NCBI GenBank assembly: GCA_027922465.2
Contig: BQMF02000141.1
Span: 773,143-837,142 of the forward strand
Length of the DNA stretch: 64,000 bases
Direction of reading: 5' to 3'
Origin: Turritopsis dohrnii
Taxonomy: Eukaryota > Cnidaria > Hydrozoa > Anthoathecata > Oceaniidae
Positions 45,720 to 58,316 of the stretch are shown here, piece after piece (within the stretch, counting starts at the first letter, position 1; the number at the start of each line of letters is the position of its first letter). A program made the position numbers and the translations under genes. The notes under the pieces are model-generated. The model searched no databases. It had not been told where the DNA came from and saw only the letters and a list, made by a program, of their open reading frames with translations.

Positions 45720-45814
45720 GATTATGAATGAATCATGTTTTTTTACATTAATCTTACTTAGTGGTGGTCTAGTCATTCGATACAATGTGAATTGGTCGAC
45801 ATTACACTCAGCCT

Positions 45815-45890
45815 GGGAGTTAGATTGTCTTGCTAAGCAGTTGAAAATCAATCTGCTTCCTGCATGAAGGACAGTTAACAGTTCCATGAG
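45815..45890 (-). pseudogene. Half RING-finger exon relic
   Basis: After an acceptor-like TTATTGTCAG the minus strand encodes SSHGTVNCPSCRKQIDFQLL and then a stop five codons later. The C-P-x-C-R pair followed closely by a stop is the layout of a C-terminal RING, like the last exon of the gene at 46.5 kb. No first half of the RING is visible. It could be the tail of a decayed third gene copy. Confidence 0.3.
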
Positions 45891-46545
45891 AACTGACAAT
45901 AAACATCAAAATATATACAAATATGAATACAACAAATATTGATTTTTATTTTTCACAAAGACTTTTACTGGTATGGCAAGTTTTACAAGGTTACATATAA
46001 TAATGAAGAATACAAACACAAAAACTGAAAACAACAGAACCTATTTCACCCAATAAAATCAAGTATCTAATTACATAATGAAAACATAATAAAAAGTTAT
46101 GAGCATTTACAAGCTTTTGCAAGATGTTTTTTTTTTTGGTGAACACAGGACTGTTCTGACGTTAATGCAGTAAAATGATAGATGACCGAAAAATTATTAT
46201 AAGTTAACAATGTTTTGGAAAATAGAAAAATTTTGAATTATATAATACTTTACTGACATAGAATTATACAATACTGAAGTGATCTACTTGGTCAATTTCA
46301 TCCCAGCCGACTGTAAAAAGAAAGTGTCCCGAAACCTATTTACATTATGATTACAATAATATTCTTGCAATAACAAAATCAATTTTGCATGAGATTTCAC
46401 ATTGCGAAAATCAATTTTGTTATTACAGCACCTAACAAGAAGCTCTTCTCAGATTGGATGTTTTGCTTCACAAGCTACCTGTTGGTGCTCCATTCGAATT
46501 AATCGAAAACTTAGCAGCATAATAATGAAAAAAAAACAACAATTA

Positions 46546-48586
46546 TTAGGAGTTATAATGTTTGATGACACGATCTATATCAGCACGGCACATTGGACAT
46601 TTATCCCCTCTTCTTTGGAGAGTATATGCACATGACAAGCAACAACAAACGTGGCCAGTGCTTCCATGAACAATTGTAGCACTTCTTCGTTTGGACAAAC
46701 AAACGATACACCTTTGTGAATCATCAAGATTTTCCATTGATACATCTTCATCTTCCATCAATTCTAAATCAGAGAAGTAAATTTCTAATAGAAGAGTGTT
46801 ACTGAAAAAACAGATCTTTAACTGTTGATTTCAAAGGTTTTACATAGTTTCGTATCATTTTTTAATTTTATACCAATTTCCTTGTCAAAAACTGATTAAA
46901 GAAACATTATAATAATAAGTGCAAACAATTGGTTAGCCTTGTTGCAGACTGCTTAGCCATGAAACACATCCAGTGTCCAAATTAAAAATCAACAAAAATC
47001 TGCATGGAGAGTCACACGCATGTTTGGGAAAAGTATTTATAGTTAGTTACAATAGGCAGAACAACAAAAATAGTACTTTAAAAGGGATTGAATGAGCACA
47101 CCTGTTGAAAGTTAATGAAGAAAAAAAGAATGATCATGATGAAAGAATGAATGATTTGATTACCTATTGGCGGTTCATGTTTTCGGTTAGGTGTCAAATG
47201 AGCTCGTAGATTATGAGCAGACGGAGGTGGACCAGCTTCATCAATCCCTATATAACAAACAAATTCTTATAAAAAATACTATCAAAATATCATTGAAATA
47301 TTTATCCAAGGGTGATACTTACCAATATGGTCCCCTTGAAGTCTGTAAGGAAGATCTAAAAAGTTATAGAGAAACATGACTTTACATGAAATGTTCCAGC
47401 AACACTTTGCAACTATTTTTCCAGTTAAGAAAACCTGCAAAATATAATTCAAAAGGGCAATTTGTCTTTATGGTGCCTAACAGCCACGAACAATAACACT
47501 TATACATGACCATTTCTCTCCTCTGAAATTGTTTTTACTTCAATATAATTTCTAGCTTTCATGACCAAAGTAGATTGTCGAGTTTTATTACATCACACAA
47601 CAACTTACATACCATTAACTGATTGACTGACAACACAATTTGGACATGCATCAAATTCGCAAGTGAAGCAATGAAAAGGCTTGGCGCTATCACTTCCCAT
47701 AAGTTGTGGATTATAATCACGATTGCATAAATCACAACGCCAACAACCATTAAAATCAGGATACGCAAAATATGAATCTGTTATTTTCAAAGGATGAGGA
47801 TGTTGATCAATATTTACATCTTTCAAACATCGGTTACAACAATCAAACTCACATTCAGAACAATGCAAGGAGAATTGTCTAAAGTGAAGAGAAGGATGAT
47901 TGTATTGCCAATGCATTTTTGATATAAATAAATACAAATATTTTTTGCCCTCTTTACAGGGCATTTTTTTTTACTTTCAAATTGTGAAGAAAATAACATC
48001 TTTTATTATTTTGAGGATAACTTGCCTTGTTTTCTTGACAATGAAAAATTACCTGAGATGATCCTTCCTCATAAAAAAACTCACTTATAAAGCATGGAAA
48101 TTTTACATACGTTCCAATATCAGTACCATGACGTTTGCAAATATCACAGATCCAAAGGCCAGGTGAGTTGCTATAAACTTGTACAGCATCTGCAGGAACC
48201 AAGGGATGGCGATGAATAGGGAATTGTCTGCCTTTAAAACAATCTTTACACAGGTCAAAATTATCAATATAGCAGTGGTAAGCCATGGGTTCAAGTGGTG
48301 GGCCTTTCAAGGAGTGACAAGCATCACATTTCCAATCTCCATAGTGTTGTGGATAAATATTGGCCATTTTTGAAAGATAAAGATCATGACTGTGTCTTGG
48401 GTGTTTTTTGGCTTTAAAGCATGTTTCACACAGGTCATATGAACATATTGCACAATGATGTGGTTTGTGAGTCCTATCATAAGATATTCCACAATTATCA
48501 CATCCCCACTGCCCTTGAAACTCTCCATAAACTGTGATTGGGTCAGTTAAATGTAAAGGATGGTTATGTAGTGGATGATTAGCCAT
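46546..48586 (-). CDS. DC1-like Cys/His repeat protein with C-terminal RING, copy A
   Basis: Exons 48111-48586, 47613-47878, 47164-47247 and 46546-46763 join in frame to 347 aa. Residues about 4-245 carry four or more Cys/His units: HPLHNHPLHLTDP, GQWGCDNC, HHCAICSYDLCETCF; GDWKCDAC, YHCYIDNFDLCKDCF; GLWICDIC, HCSECEFDCCNRC; CWRCDLC, HCFTCEFDACPNC. A Pro-rich linker (PPPSAHNLRAHLTPNRKH) leads to a terminal C3HC4 RING: CIVCLSKRRS, then HVCCCLSCAYTL and CPMCRADIDRVIKHY. A RING at the extreme C-terminus with this spacing resembles the MDM2/IAP/NEURL type and suggests E3 ubiquitin-ligase activity; substrate recognition by the DC1-like units is inference. Copy B lies about 1.0 kb downstream on the same strand. 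All phases agree. Confidence 0.85.
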
Positions 48587-51187
48587 TGTGACCTTTTTCT
48601 AATACTACAAAAAGAGATTAGTAGCTTAGGGTGGTTCAGAAAATCAGATATAAATGTAAACAGGGACATGAGTAATTGTATCTCCTAAGTTGCTGCCAGG
48701 GAAAAGTGCGTTTAGGCACGACAGGTAAAATAAAAAACTCACATGGAGCTCCCATAAGTATCAATGCCTATATTCATGAGAAGCTTCTAATTAGCCTTGA
48801 TATATACATATACATGATGCTTTTTTTATATAAGAACCAGTAAAATCTGACCTGAGGCTGGCTATTCTTATTTTTTAGCCTTTTTCAGCCTGAATTGTTC
48901 TTATTTTGTTCTTAGCTTTAATTAATTAATTTACATTTCAGCCTAATTTTGTTCTTATTTATGGAACTTCCAGTAAAATTAAAATAAATCCTTTTAAAAA
49001 ACAACTGTTTAAAAGCATGGTTGTTGTTTGGTAAATGACCCAAGAGTATGCAAGGTGAAAAAAAAACAACAACTTCTAAACCATTAGCCAGTGAGAGAAT
49101 TCACATCATGATGTGTGTTGTTCTTATCATGAATTGTTCTTATTTTATAAGAAATTTCAGGCTTAGGCTGTTCATAATTTTTGAAACATTAATTGAGCCT
49201 CCAAGTTGTTCTTATTTTGTTTTTATTTTTTGGCCAGATCAGAGGCTCGTGTTCTTATAAAATCGAGTTTGGCATCTATATTCACATTGCGTTTTCAGTA
49301 GTCCATTATCCACTAATAAAAGCCTAATAGCAAAAAACTAGGTTGAGTATATAAATGAAAAAAAGAGGGAGGGGGAGATGAAAAATTGCATTATCATAAG
49401 TTCCAAGTCTCCTGCTATTTCACTAGTCCTCCCGATCTCCTGCCCAGAGTGGAGACCTCCCGCTACAGAACATTTTACTGCGTTAAGCGGGAAATACACT
49501 ATGAGTTTTGACGCATGTGTTTCATCACATGTGTCAAGACTCATAGTGTATTTTTTCGGTGTTGTGTCGAAACACGTGTCAACATGTTGAACTTACACAC
49601 GTTTTTTAGCCAATCAGCTTTGAGAATTGCACTGGGGCAAGAAAGTTTGCATTTGATTTAGTTGTTCGTTCCTTGAAAAGGAGAAATGAACCTGAAGTGA
49701 AAATAACCTATAAGGATCACGTATGTGTTGTTTGTAACAAATTTTCTAAAAAATTCAATGCGCAATGCAATGGCTTCTTTTCTTCTGCCGCATTTGATCT
49801 GAACGAACGTGCAGTGTGAAGAGAAGTTCATCACAGCTTTAAGGTTGGTCTACTTAAAGAAGGCAAACAGTGCTTGTTTCATAAGAAAAGAGAAGTGCTG
49901 GAGACAAGTTCGGAAGATTATAGACATAGGTTTCGTGATTGTTCGCATGATAACAAAGAAGATGGTAGCTCTCAAAAGCCATTTTCCAGCGATCTAGAAG
50001 TGCTAATTCTCAAAATTTTTCCCTCGCCGCCAACCATGGTGGTACCTCACGAAGATACTATTTATATATCGAATTAGTAATTTCCGCCCATTTGTAATAC
50101 CAGGTTGAAAGTTATGCATTATACACATTATTAAAATATTTCATTTAGCACCTATGAATTATCAAATAATAGCAACGGTATTAACCTAGACATACCAGCT
50201 GATTTCTCTCTCCATACTACTAGAGTAACCTTACCAGTTTTGAGTAACCTCTTTCTTGTGAAAAAAAACCTCCCCCTAAAACGCATTATTTTCATTTTAA
50301 AAATTGACATCACTGTGTATAATATAATTCATAGTTTTCATAGTTGTGAAATGAAGTGGTAAGTGAGTATATCAGGAATTATGAAGAATTTAAATACATT
50401 AATTGATTCACGTCGCTGTTTCATCATCATCTTTATTGTTATTCATTATTGTCGTCATATCGTCGTTTGTACTGTGTATTTTATTATTATGAATGTCTAA
50501 GAATTTGGAGATTATTTCTGCCACCGTTCTTCAATCTATTCATTTTCATCAAAATTTTTTGATTTACTCTCATATTTTATATTCTACTTAACGGTTTTAC
50601 CAAGACTGGAATAAATTAAAAGGTTATTTACCAATAACAAGGGCTTTAGTCAGGTGTATTTTCCCAGCGGTTTACGGCAGCCATATTTATTCCGTCGGTA
50701 AACACTGTGGGAAGACTCCGTATATTACCCCATGAAAGATTTATGTCGTTTGGAGGAGAGGAGAGGGAAACGGGGAAACAGCAGTGGGGAATTACATGTG
50801 GAAACGGAAACTGCAAAGAATTCTAGTGAAATAAAACACAAAAGCGAAAGAAATTAGACAGGGATATTTTAATAACAAACTGGCAACCCGTTTGTGATCA
50901 GTTATTTTATGATACATTTTCAATTAGTTGACGTGACGTCATAGTTTTGGGCAAGGTGAAAAATGAAAAAAAGTTCCAAACATATGTTTCGAAAGACCAT
51001 AAAAATAGCTCAAAAAAGTATTAACCATTATCTGTAATTATTTGCTTCCTTAGATATTGGGTAAAAAGGGACAAAAATGATGTCATGCATCCGTCGAAAT
51101 CAAAAAGTGGGTAAATTCACAAAAAATCTGGCACAGAATTTTCTAGTGACATTGCAAAATCAAGTCATGAGAAAGCATACACCCATA
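48587..51187. other. Intergenic stretch with repeat remains
   Basis: It holds several AT-rich TTGTTCTTATTTT-type words (48.9-49.25 kb), a palindrome at 49492-49553, and open stretches near 49.65-50.07 kb whose peptides (KDHVCVVCNKF, DLEVLILKIFPSPPTM) look like transposon-protein debris. No intact gene is supported. Confidence 0.4.
49492..49553. repeat. Perfect-arm palindrome
   Basis: AAATACACTATGAG at the left and CTCATAGTGTATTT at the right bound a 62-bp palindrome with GACGCATGTG and CACATGTGTC inside and a six-base loop. Probably a terminal hairpin or tiny foldback element. Confidence 0.8.
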
Positions 51188-52315
51188 CAGTAGAGTCTCC
51201 ATAACTCGAACAACCAGGGGGAAAAGGAAATCGTTCGAAAGATAGAGACAGTCAAGTTGTAGAGGTTTACAAGTTTTTACGAAATACCCTTATTATTTGC
51301 GGAACAGGTGAATAAAAACGGTAAATGCATCATGTATTCTTGCATATAGGGGGGTTTTGGGTTAGTTTAAAGTCAAAGATAATGTACTTTTGTGTTTTTT
51401 TCATAATCAACTAAGAGAAGAAATCAGTAATCACTTTCTGTTTACAAATAAAATCATGATCTTTATTGATGTTGTGATTCAGATACTTAAGGTGTACGAT
51501 CATATCCTCTCCAAATTTGGAAAATAGACTCAAGTCTTCGAGGACTGTAATTGCCGAACGCACTTGATCAGCTGTTGGTCGTGTGAGATTATCCTCGTCC
51601 TTGTCATCTTCATCATCCACTTCTAATTCTTCGTCTTCAGCTCCAGTGATGTCAGCGATGATGTCAGCAGTTGTTAGACGCCCATGGGATGTACTGACTT
51701 CGATATCGAAATCAATGAAATCTTCAGTTGATATGGTAGAATCGATATGGTCAGGGAACTTTTGCTTTATGTACGAGAGTTCAGCATCGAGGGTTGGGAT
51801 TGAGTCCTCTTCTACTTCATTACTGGCTAGGCTTTTAAATGGATCGTCATCTTCGTTGATGGCTTCTTGGGCATCCTCTTGAGAAATTCCGGATTTTCGA
51901 AAACAGTTGATCCTGCTTTGGACGCCATGTTTTTGTGTAGGCTTCAACTCCGAAAAAAGACCTTCGAAAAAGATGTTCGAATAGGCGTTCGAAAGGCTCA
52001 AGCATTCGAATAATCCGTTCGAATAATGTAAGGCCTGCGCCACACGTAAATGTTTAAACATTTAAACGATAAAGACTCAAAACATGAGTAAAACCTTTCA
52101 AATTTTGCTAAATTTTGCATAACGCTGCAGGAAAATTCGAGTTATGGAGACAAAAACCTTCAAGGAACAAGAAAATTCGTTCGAAAGAAGGGAATATTCG
52201 AGTTGTAGAGGTTTTTTTATGAGAGTTTATTAGGAAATTTTCAAGGTGCCAGCGAATTTGTTCGAAAGAAGGAGACATTCGAGTAATAGAGGTTCGAGTT
52301 ATGGAGACTCTACTG
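51188..52315 (-). mobile_element. Tigger/pogo-type element, internally deleted
   Basis: Ends CAGTAGAGTCTCCATAACTC (left) and its inverse GAGTTATGGAGACTCTACTG (right) bound 1128 bp flanked by TA on both sides, as in Tc1/mariner/pogo insertion. TTCGAAAGAAGG and ATTCGAGT words repeat inside the right end, possible transposase-binding repeats. Only the transposase C-terminal tail remains inside. Confidence 0.9.
51411..51990 (-). pseudogene. Tigger-type transposase C-terminal remnant
   Basis: The minus strand encodes INCFRKSGISQEDAQEAINE, DDDPFKSL, LTTADIIADITG, a very acidic run and TADQVRSAITVLEDLSLFSK, and ends in KQKVITDFFS. This order is the tail that follows the DDE catalytic core in Tigger/jerky-type transposases. 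The DNA-binding and catalytic domains are missing, so the element cannot move itself. Confidence 0.8.
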
Positions 52316-53072
52316 TATTATGCAAGCGTTTGTCGCTCTTTATAAAAGTTTATCGTAATAATGTCAATTCAATAATTGAATCCTGGCGCTTAGCTGTTCC
52401 GCACAAAACAAGGAGCGCTTATTGCAAGAAGAGGTGTCAATCATTTTATGAATGAAAAAAATCCGAGAGATTATCTGTCAATTTATGTCGTTTTGTATTT
52501 ATTACATTTTTCCAAGACATTTTCCTTATTTTTTTAAAAACCACTTTTCATTTCTCACAAAAATATACTAGCCGAAAGAACTTGAAAGTGGCTTTCCATC
52601 AATGTAAAAATCATTTTGAAATTCGGTTTTTCATTTAAAAAAACAGCTTTAAAATTTCAGTTTCCAACATTATGAAACACACTGTATTTCATCCTCTAAA
52701 GTCATGAAAGTATAAATGTAGAGTGTCTTTCAAAAAATTGGAAACAAAAAATGTTACCGCAGCTTTTAAATTAAATATCCAAGTTATTCTTATAAATTTT
52801 ATACCAATGGAATTCTTATCTTTTTGTCATTCTGAAGATGTATCTTTTGTAGAAAATGAAAAAGAAGAAGAAGAGAAAATCAAAACAAAGTTTGGAAAAA
52901 CTCGTTAATTTCTTAACGATCAATTAACAGTTATTGTTTAAAGATGTAAACTAGTTGCTTACGTTAAATTTATTCAAATGTGGCTTTGTTAAAGTGAAAG
53001 CAAAATATATTACGAAACAAATAATGTTGTTTCTTTTCATTTCTTCTCAACAGCCAGGGAAATAAGAATAGA
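52316..53072. other. Intergenic stretch, nothing recognised
   Basis: AT-rich, with short open frames only. No domain or repeat structure found. Confidence 0.4.
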
Positions 53073-53410
53073 CTAGCCACCAAGGCGGCGTTGCTCGCCG
53101 CCCGTGTTCAGCCTGAGTTGAGTTCACGAAAAATAAAATTAAAGAATTGGCAATGATAAGTGTGCCCATGTTGTAGAGCTCGAAAAACCGATCAAAAAAA
53201 TGTATGGGATCGTTTTGCTGCGACCAGCCGTTACGAAGATATCGTCGATCAAAAGTTTTGATGACGTCACAGATCCGTTCCCCCCAAAAATGAGACCCAA
53301 ATTTTTTGTTGCCCCATCGCCTGTATCGCGGACCCCAAAAAACGTCAGTTATCCCTATTGGTTATCGAGATAATTTTCCCTAAACGTCGCATTCGATTAA
53401 GGTCTCAATT
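53073..53410 (-). mobile_element. Helitron 3' segment, subfamily B
   Basis: Minus-strand sequence ends with the hairpin GGCGGCGAGCAACGCCGCC, then TTGGTGGCTAG, followed by T: the 3' end of the Helitron family in the right-hand array. The body (GTCCGCGATACAGGCGATGG, GAGCTCTACAACATGGGC) matches array unit 5 up to about 53410. The 5' end is not present, so it is truncated or interrupted. Confidence 0.8.
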
Positions 53411-53488
53411 TTTTTTTTTACAAAACGGAGTAATATATATAATTACAAATTCCAAGTTGGTGCATCACACTTTGAATTGAGTTTCATC

Positions 53489-56400
53489 TTAAAGAGTCAA
53501 ATCCTTTGTCTTCGATTCGTTGATCGGTAATTCGATGTCGATTTCGCTGCTATGATTTGACTTGAAATATGGCGATCTGGAGCCCCGCAGGCACAAAACA
53601 CATGCACGAATCAGGTGAAAATTAATTCGTAATCTGAGCCAATTCATAATCGCGCTATAGCTTACATCTTGTTTGTCGGCAATTTGCTCGGCAATTCCTT
53701 TGAATAAAACGCCACATTCTTTGCTCATGCCTCCGAAACAAATGAACACCAATGGGGTGAATGAGGCTTGATCTACTGATGTAATACGTTTATTGTATGA
53801 TCTTTTCTTTTTTTGCTCGTTGGCTCTGTGTGCAGCAGATAGCGTGGTTTTCTGGTAAGACTTGGCAGTGGGATTGAAGACCCTTACGTCAAAGAAAGCC
53901 ATCTGACCTTTAGCCCAAACTCCTCTTGCTGTTACATCCACCCGAGCTTCTTCGGATTTGATCGTACTAGCGGGAAGCGTTTCTCCCGTTAGAGGTGTCA
54001 AGATTGGTTCCAGGTGTACGTCGTGGTAACACTCAGATAATAATTCGGCAGTGAAATTTCAAAGTTCGTTGTGTCGGATTACGATAAATCCGCCTTTGGG
54101 ACAAGAAAGTGCACGATCGATAGTAAATGGTTTATCACATACACAAAGCGATGGTAGATTCTTCAATGGAATGCCGTATCGCAAATTAATGACATCCCAG
54201 AATTCTTGTTTTTGTAAGAAGAAGTCATTTTCTTTTATTGGTAGTGCAGTCAACCAGCTTGACGCTCCATTTTCTAGTGTAGCTTCGAGTGTTTTCAGTT
54301 TGATTGGGCAGGTGATTTGTGCCTTCACTTCTTCGAGTTGCGACTTTCTTGTCTCTCGACGTTCTCTCTTTTCAATTCATTTGCGATGGTGTTTTGTCGC
54401 TGCGCAGTATCTGGATCATACGAGTTGTCCTGTTCACAAATTTTGTTGACCATCACCTCAGTAATTTTTCGTGAGCTAGAATACTCGATCTTATATCTTT
54501 CTGATGGTATGGCAATTCCTAATCCACCAAGCTTTGCTGGAAGAGAAAACAATTTTCTCTCTATATCGTTACATATGTACCCGTTTAATATAGCCGAGAG
54601 TAGGCTGTTTCTGATAGCATCTTCTAAAGGTTGGAGGTTATTTGAGATGTTTGGTATCGTTCTCATTACATAAGTATACTTGTGTTGCAGACCATGGGTA
54701 AAAGCAGAGTAAGCTGCGTGTGGATGGGTTTTAGCGATATCAGTCAAGTTATAGATTTCATTGACCCATTCTGTGACTTTGTTGTTCACATATTCGTTTT
54801 GGTAGTCATCGTTTCCAATTATCGCCTCAAGGTGTCTGTTGCTTCGTGTTGTTATCTCGATGTTGGCCTCAGAGAATAACATATTTGCTTCGTTGATGTG
54901 GCCTTCCTTTACGATTAAGACACTTTTTGAAGGTTTCGGAAAGTAACCAACGTAAGGGCCAAGTTCGCATATGTTGTCCCACCAAGTTCGTAGTTGTGGT
55001 ATTGTACCAATCCCAGTGAAATCATCTGCGTAAGCAATTCGTTTGGCAGTCTCTTCGCAAAGCATTTCGTTATCTGAAAGTAGCAGTGGTAGAATTCCAA
55101 CTGCATACATCGCCATGGCGATGGGATCACCCTGAGTGGTACCTTCCGCAGAAGAGATCTCCCGTAACGAATAATCTCGCAGGTTTGAGGAAGCAATTCC
55201 GTACATATGTCGCAAACTCTGGACATAAAATCTTCATATTGTGTACTAACACGTTTCTGTTGATGGAGTTAAACGCATTGGCCGCATCAATTTGGAAAAG
55301 ACCATGGTTATTCTGATCATTGAATAAGTCGACTGCCGAGTGAATAGCAATTTCACACCCAGATTTGTGACCTGCACATAACTGTAAATTACCAGATGTT
55401 GTAGTTATATCATTTCGTAAGGTTGACATTACAGCTTTGCCGATTATTCTTCGTAACACTTCCTCGATACCGATTGGTCGTACTCCTGGGTCTTTGTCCA
55501 AAGGAATCAATCTGCACGCCATTAAAGGCTGGATAGATTCTAAATCCTCAACTTCAGTGGAGCACAATTGTTTTGTCAGCTCAGCAACTGATTTTCGCAG
55601 ATCGATTGCAGAGTTACCATACAAATTACTCCCCAGAATTCTCTTCCAATCTGCGGCGTCTAAAGATGAAATACCGCAAGCACCATTTACTTGAAGAGCT
55701 GCTTTTTTGATCACATCATTATCTAAGTCATCGAATATTACAGGATTCGTATACTTTTCGGGTCCCTCTAGTAATAACTGTTCATATTTTGATTTTGAGT
55801 CTGGATGTTTTAAATGAAGCTCTTGCATTGTTTCCTTCGTTAACGGTAAAACTCCATTGTTTCCTGACTTTGATAACAACCGAATGGCTGCATTAATTTT
55901 CCCCTGTATCATAAGATTGGTGAATGATTTCGCCAAGTTATCAGATTTAGTTTCAAATTTCTGTGTCTTTAATCTGCTCTGTATGACAAGACATTCTGCA
56001 ACTAATTCGCTGATTTTCCCGTTCTTCCAGAGGGTTAGTCGTCTTTCCAAAACCTTTTTGTTATTGGCAGTCTTTGATTTGTATGATGTTTGTTGTAATA
56101 GCAGATTTGGCATTATCATTAAACATTTAATGCTAAGATGTCTGAGTGGAGATTTAGTGTTCCACAAATTTAACTGTTTGGTCATTTCGTTTATAAATTC
56201 TTTTCCTTGATGTTCTTTCGGTAGTTTGAAAATGTTACGCTTCCAAACAGTCATTTTCTCGTAAGCATCGTTAACATTGTTTTCAAATATGGTTGCATAA
56301 CGAATCTTTCGAAGTAGCTCATCAATATTATCCACATTCGCTGCATTTTTCGGCCCATTTAGCTTTCCTAAGCAAGTGCGTTGATGATTTTTTAAGCCAC

Positions 56401-56503
56401 CGGCACTTTTAGCAACTCCTCCACAATTGACGCAAGTATGTTGTTGTAATGCAGATTTTGTCTGCGGTTCATCAACGTTGAAATTTTCGCTTGAATTTTC
56501 CAT
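53489..56503 (-). pseudogene. R2-like non-LTR retrotransposon ORF, broken
   Basis: One ancestral frame of about 1000 codons is broken by frame changes near 55165 and 54340 and an in-frame TGA near 54060. It starts MENSSENFNVDEPQ. The N-terminal zinc-finger-like CVNCGG...HQRTC is followed by a reverse transcriptase: GVRPIGIEEVLRRIIGKA, FQIDAANAFNSINR, TTQGDPIAMAMYAVGIL and the catalytic YADD in IAYADDFTGIG. The C-terminus has a C-x-C...C motif (CVCDKPFTIDRALSC), RHNEL, and a PD-(D/E)XK-like core (EEARVDVTARG, FFDVRVFNP). This order matches R2-superclade elements, which carry a restriction-like endonuclease instead of an APE endonuclease. In the CCHC motif His is replaced by Arg here but kept in the 61-kb copy. 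The assignment to R2, NeSL or HERO is open. Confidence 0.85.
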
Positions 56504-56584
56504 ATTAGCAAATGAAGCAATCGTTTCTGAGTGCTTGCAATTAAACTTGCTTCAAAAACAAATTGAATTCACTAACATTTCGAA

Positions 56585-57479
56585 TCTATATATTAATAGC
56601 CGATTCTCTGTCTGTCTGTCTGTTTGTTTGTCTGTCACGCAAAATGGTAGATTAAGTTGTGAGCGAAGTTATTTCTTTTTTTGTGTGCGACGTGAGTTCG
56701 AAGCAAATACATTGCAACCCCAATCGAACGTGACTTTTTTGGCTGATGAACTAATAGGAATAACGTTTTGTCATTATTGTTAGTTTTATATTCCACGTTG
56801 ACTTAGTACATCAACTAAATACAAAGAAACTAACTGATTAAACATTTTGGACAAAAAGCAGCAGTGGCAGAACGTGGCAGCATATGTTCGGTTTGCCACT
56901 AACTCTTGCCTGACTGTCTGAGACGGGTGAACTTTTTTTTTGAGCAATCAAAATATTTAAAAACTGTTAGGTAAAATAAGAGTATCATATCAAAACAAAA
57001 TGTTTTTTTTTTTTTGCTTTTTTTTAATAAATTAATTTCTTCTTTTAATTGTTAAGCGTTCTGATCGAACGTTTTTTTATTCCATTTATTCATTTAGCAC
57101 GTGCCTTTTTTCTCTCCTCCGTGTGAACTTTTTAAGAAGAGAAACCATTTCCCCCTTTTATGTTTGATAGCACCCATGTTAGAGTGCGTAACTTTTTTAA
57201 AACAAAAGTTAATAAAAAGTTTTTTTCTCTCTACGTTTTGAGTGTATTGTTGTACTGATCAACGATTGTTTTAAAAAATAAATAAGTAACACATCATGAA
57301 ATTTGGGTTTTTTTGGAACCATTGTTTAAACTGATATTTGATATTTGATTTCGAATCTGCCTCTGGCTGAACACAGGCTGTATGAGCCGTTTTTCAAGAA
57401 ATATGAGATTTACTGGGGTCTCCGGGGTGACACAGAGCAGGTGCACATGGGCGGCGAGCGACGCCGCCTTGGCGGCTAG
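56585..57479 (+). mobile_element. Helitron unit 1 (subfamily A)
   Basis: 895 bp. Subfamily A body: a (TCTG)n-like start, GTGCGACGTGAGTTCGAAGC, AGCAGCAGTGGCAGAACGTG, CTTCTTTTAATTGTTAAGCG. The 3' tail reads GCCTCTGGCTGAACACAGG before the hairpin. Confidence 0.88.
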
Positions 57480-58316
57480 TCTATATATTAATAGCCGATT
57501 CTCCGTCTGTTTGTAAGTCACGCAAAATGGTAGCTCAAGTTGTGAGCGAAATTATTTCTTTTTTTGTGTGCGACGTGAGTTCGAAGCAAATACATTGCAA
57601 CCCCAATCGAACGTCACTTTTTTTGGCTTATGAACTAATAGGAATAACGTTTTGTTTTTATCATTATTGTTAGTTTTATATGCCACGTTGACTTGGCTTT
57701 GAAAGCAGTACATCAACTAAATACAAAGAAACTAACTGATTAAACATTTTGGACAAAAAGCAGCAGTGGCAGAATGTGGCAGCATATGTTCGGTTTGCCA
57801 CTAACTCTTGCCTGACTGTCTGAGACGGGTGAACTTTTTTTTTGAGCAATCAAAATGTTTAAAAACCGATAGGTGAAAAAAGAGTATCATAACAAAACAA
57901 AATGTTTTTTTTTTTTTTGCTTTTCTTTTAATAAATTAATTTTTTCTTTTAATTGTTAAGCGTTCTGATCGAACGTTTTTTATTCTATTTATTCATTTAG
58001 CACGTGCCTTTTTTCTCTCCTCCGTGTGAACTTTTTAAGAAGAGAAACCATTTTCCCCCTGTTTGAAAGCACCCATGTTAGAGCGCGTAACGTTTTTAAA
58101 ACAAAAGCTAATAAAAAGTTGAAGTTTTCTCTCTCTACGTTTTGAGTGTATTGTTACACTGATAAAAGATCGGTTTTACCAGAGGTTGTGACTTCGAATC
58201 TGCTTCTGGTTGAGCACAAGTTGTACGAGCCGTTTATAAGGAAATTTGACGTTTATTGATAGAGTGATACAGAGCAGGTGGATATGGGCGGCGAGCGACG
58301 CCGCCTTGGCGGCTAG
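57480..58316 (+). mobile_element. Helitron unit 2 (subfamily A)
   Basis: 837 bp, same body as unit 1. The 3' tail differs (AGATCGGTTTTACCAGAGG, then GCTTCTGGTTGAGCACAAG) and ends in the hairpin and CTAG at 58313-58316. Confidence 0.88.

Noticed and set aside
53489..56503. R2-like element as cargo of a Helitron spanning both sides
   Set aside because: The Helitron 3' end at 53073 is on the minus strand and the 5' end at 56585 is on the plus strand, so they are not two ends of one element.
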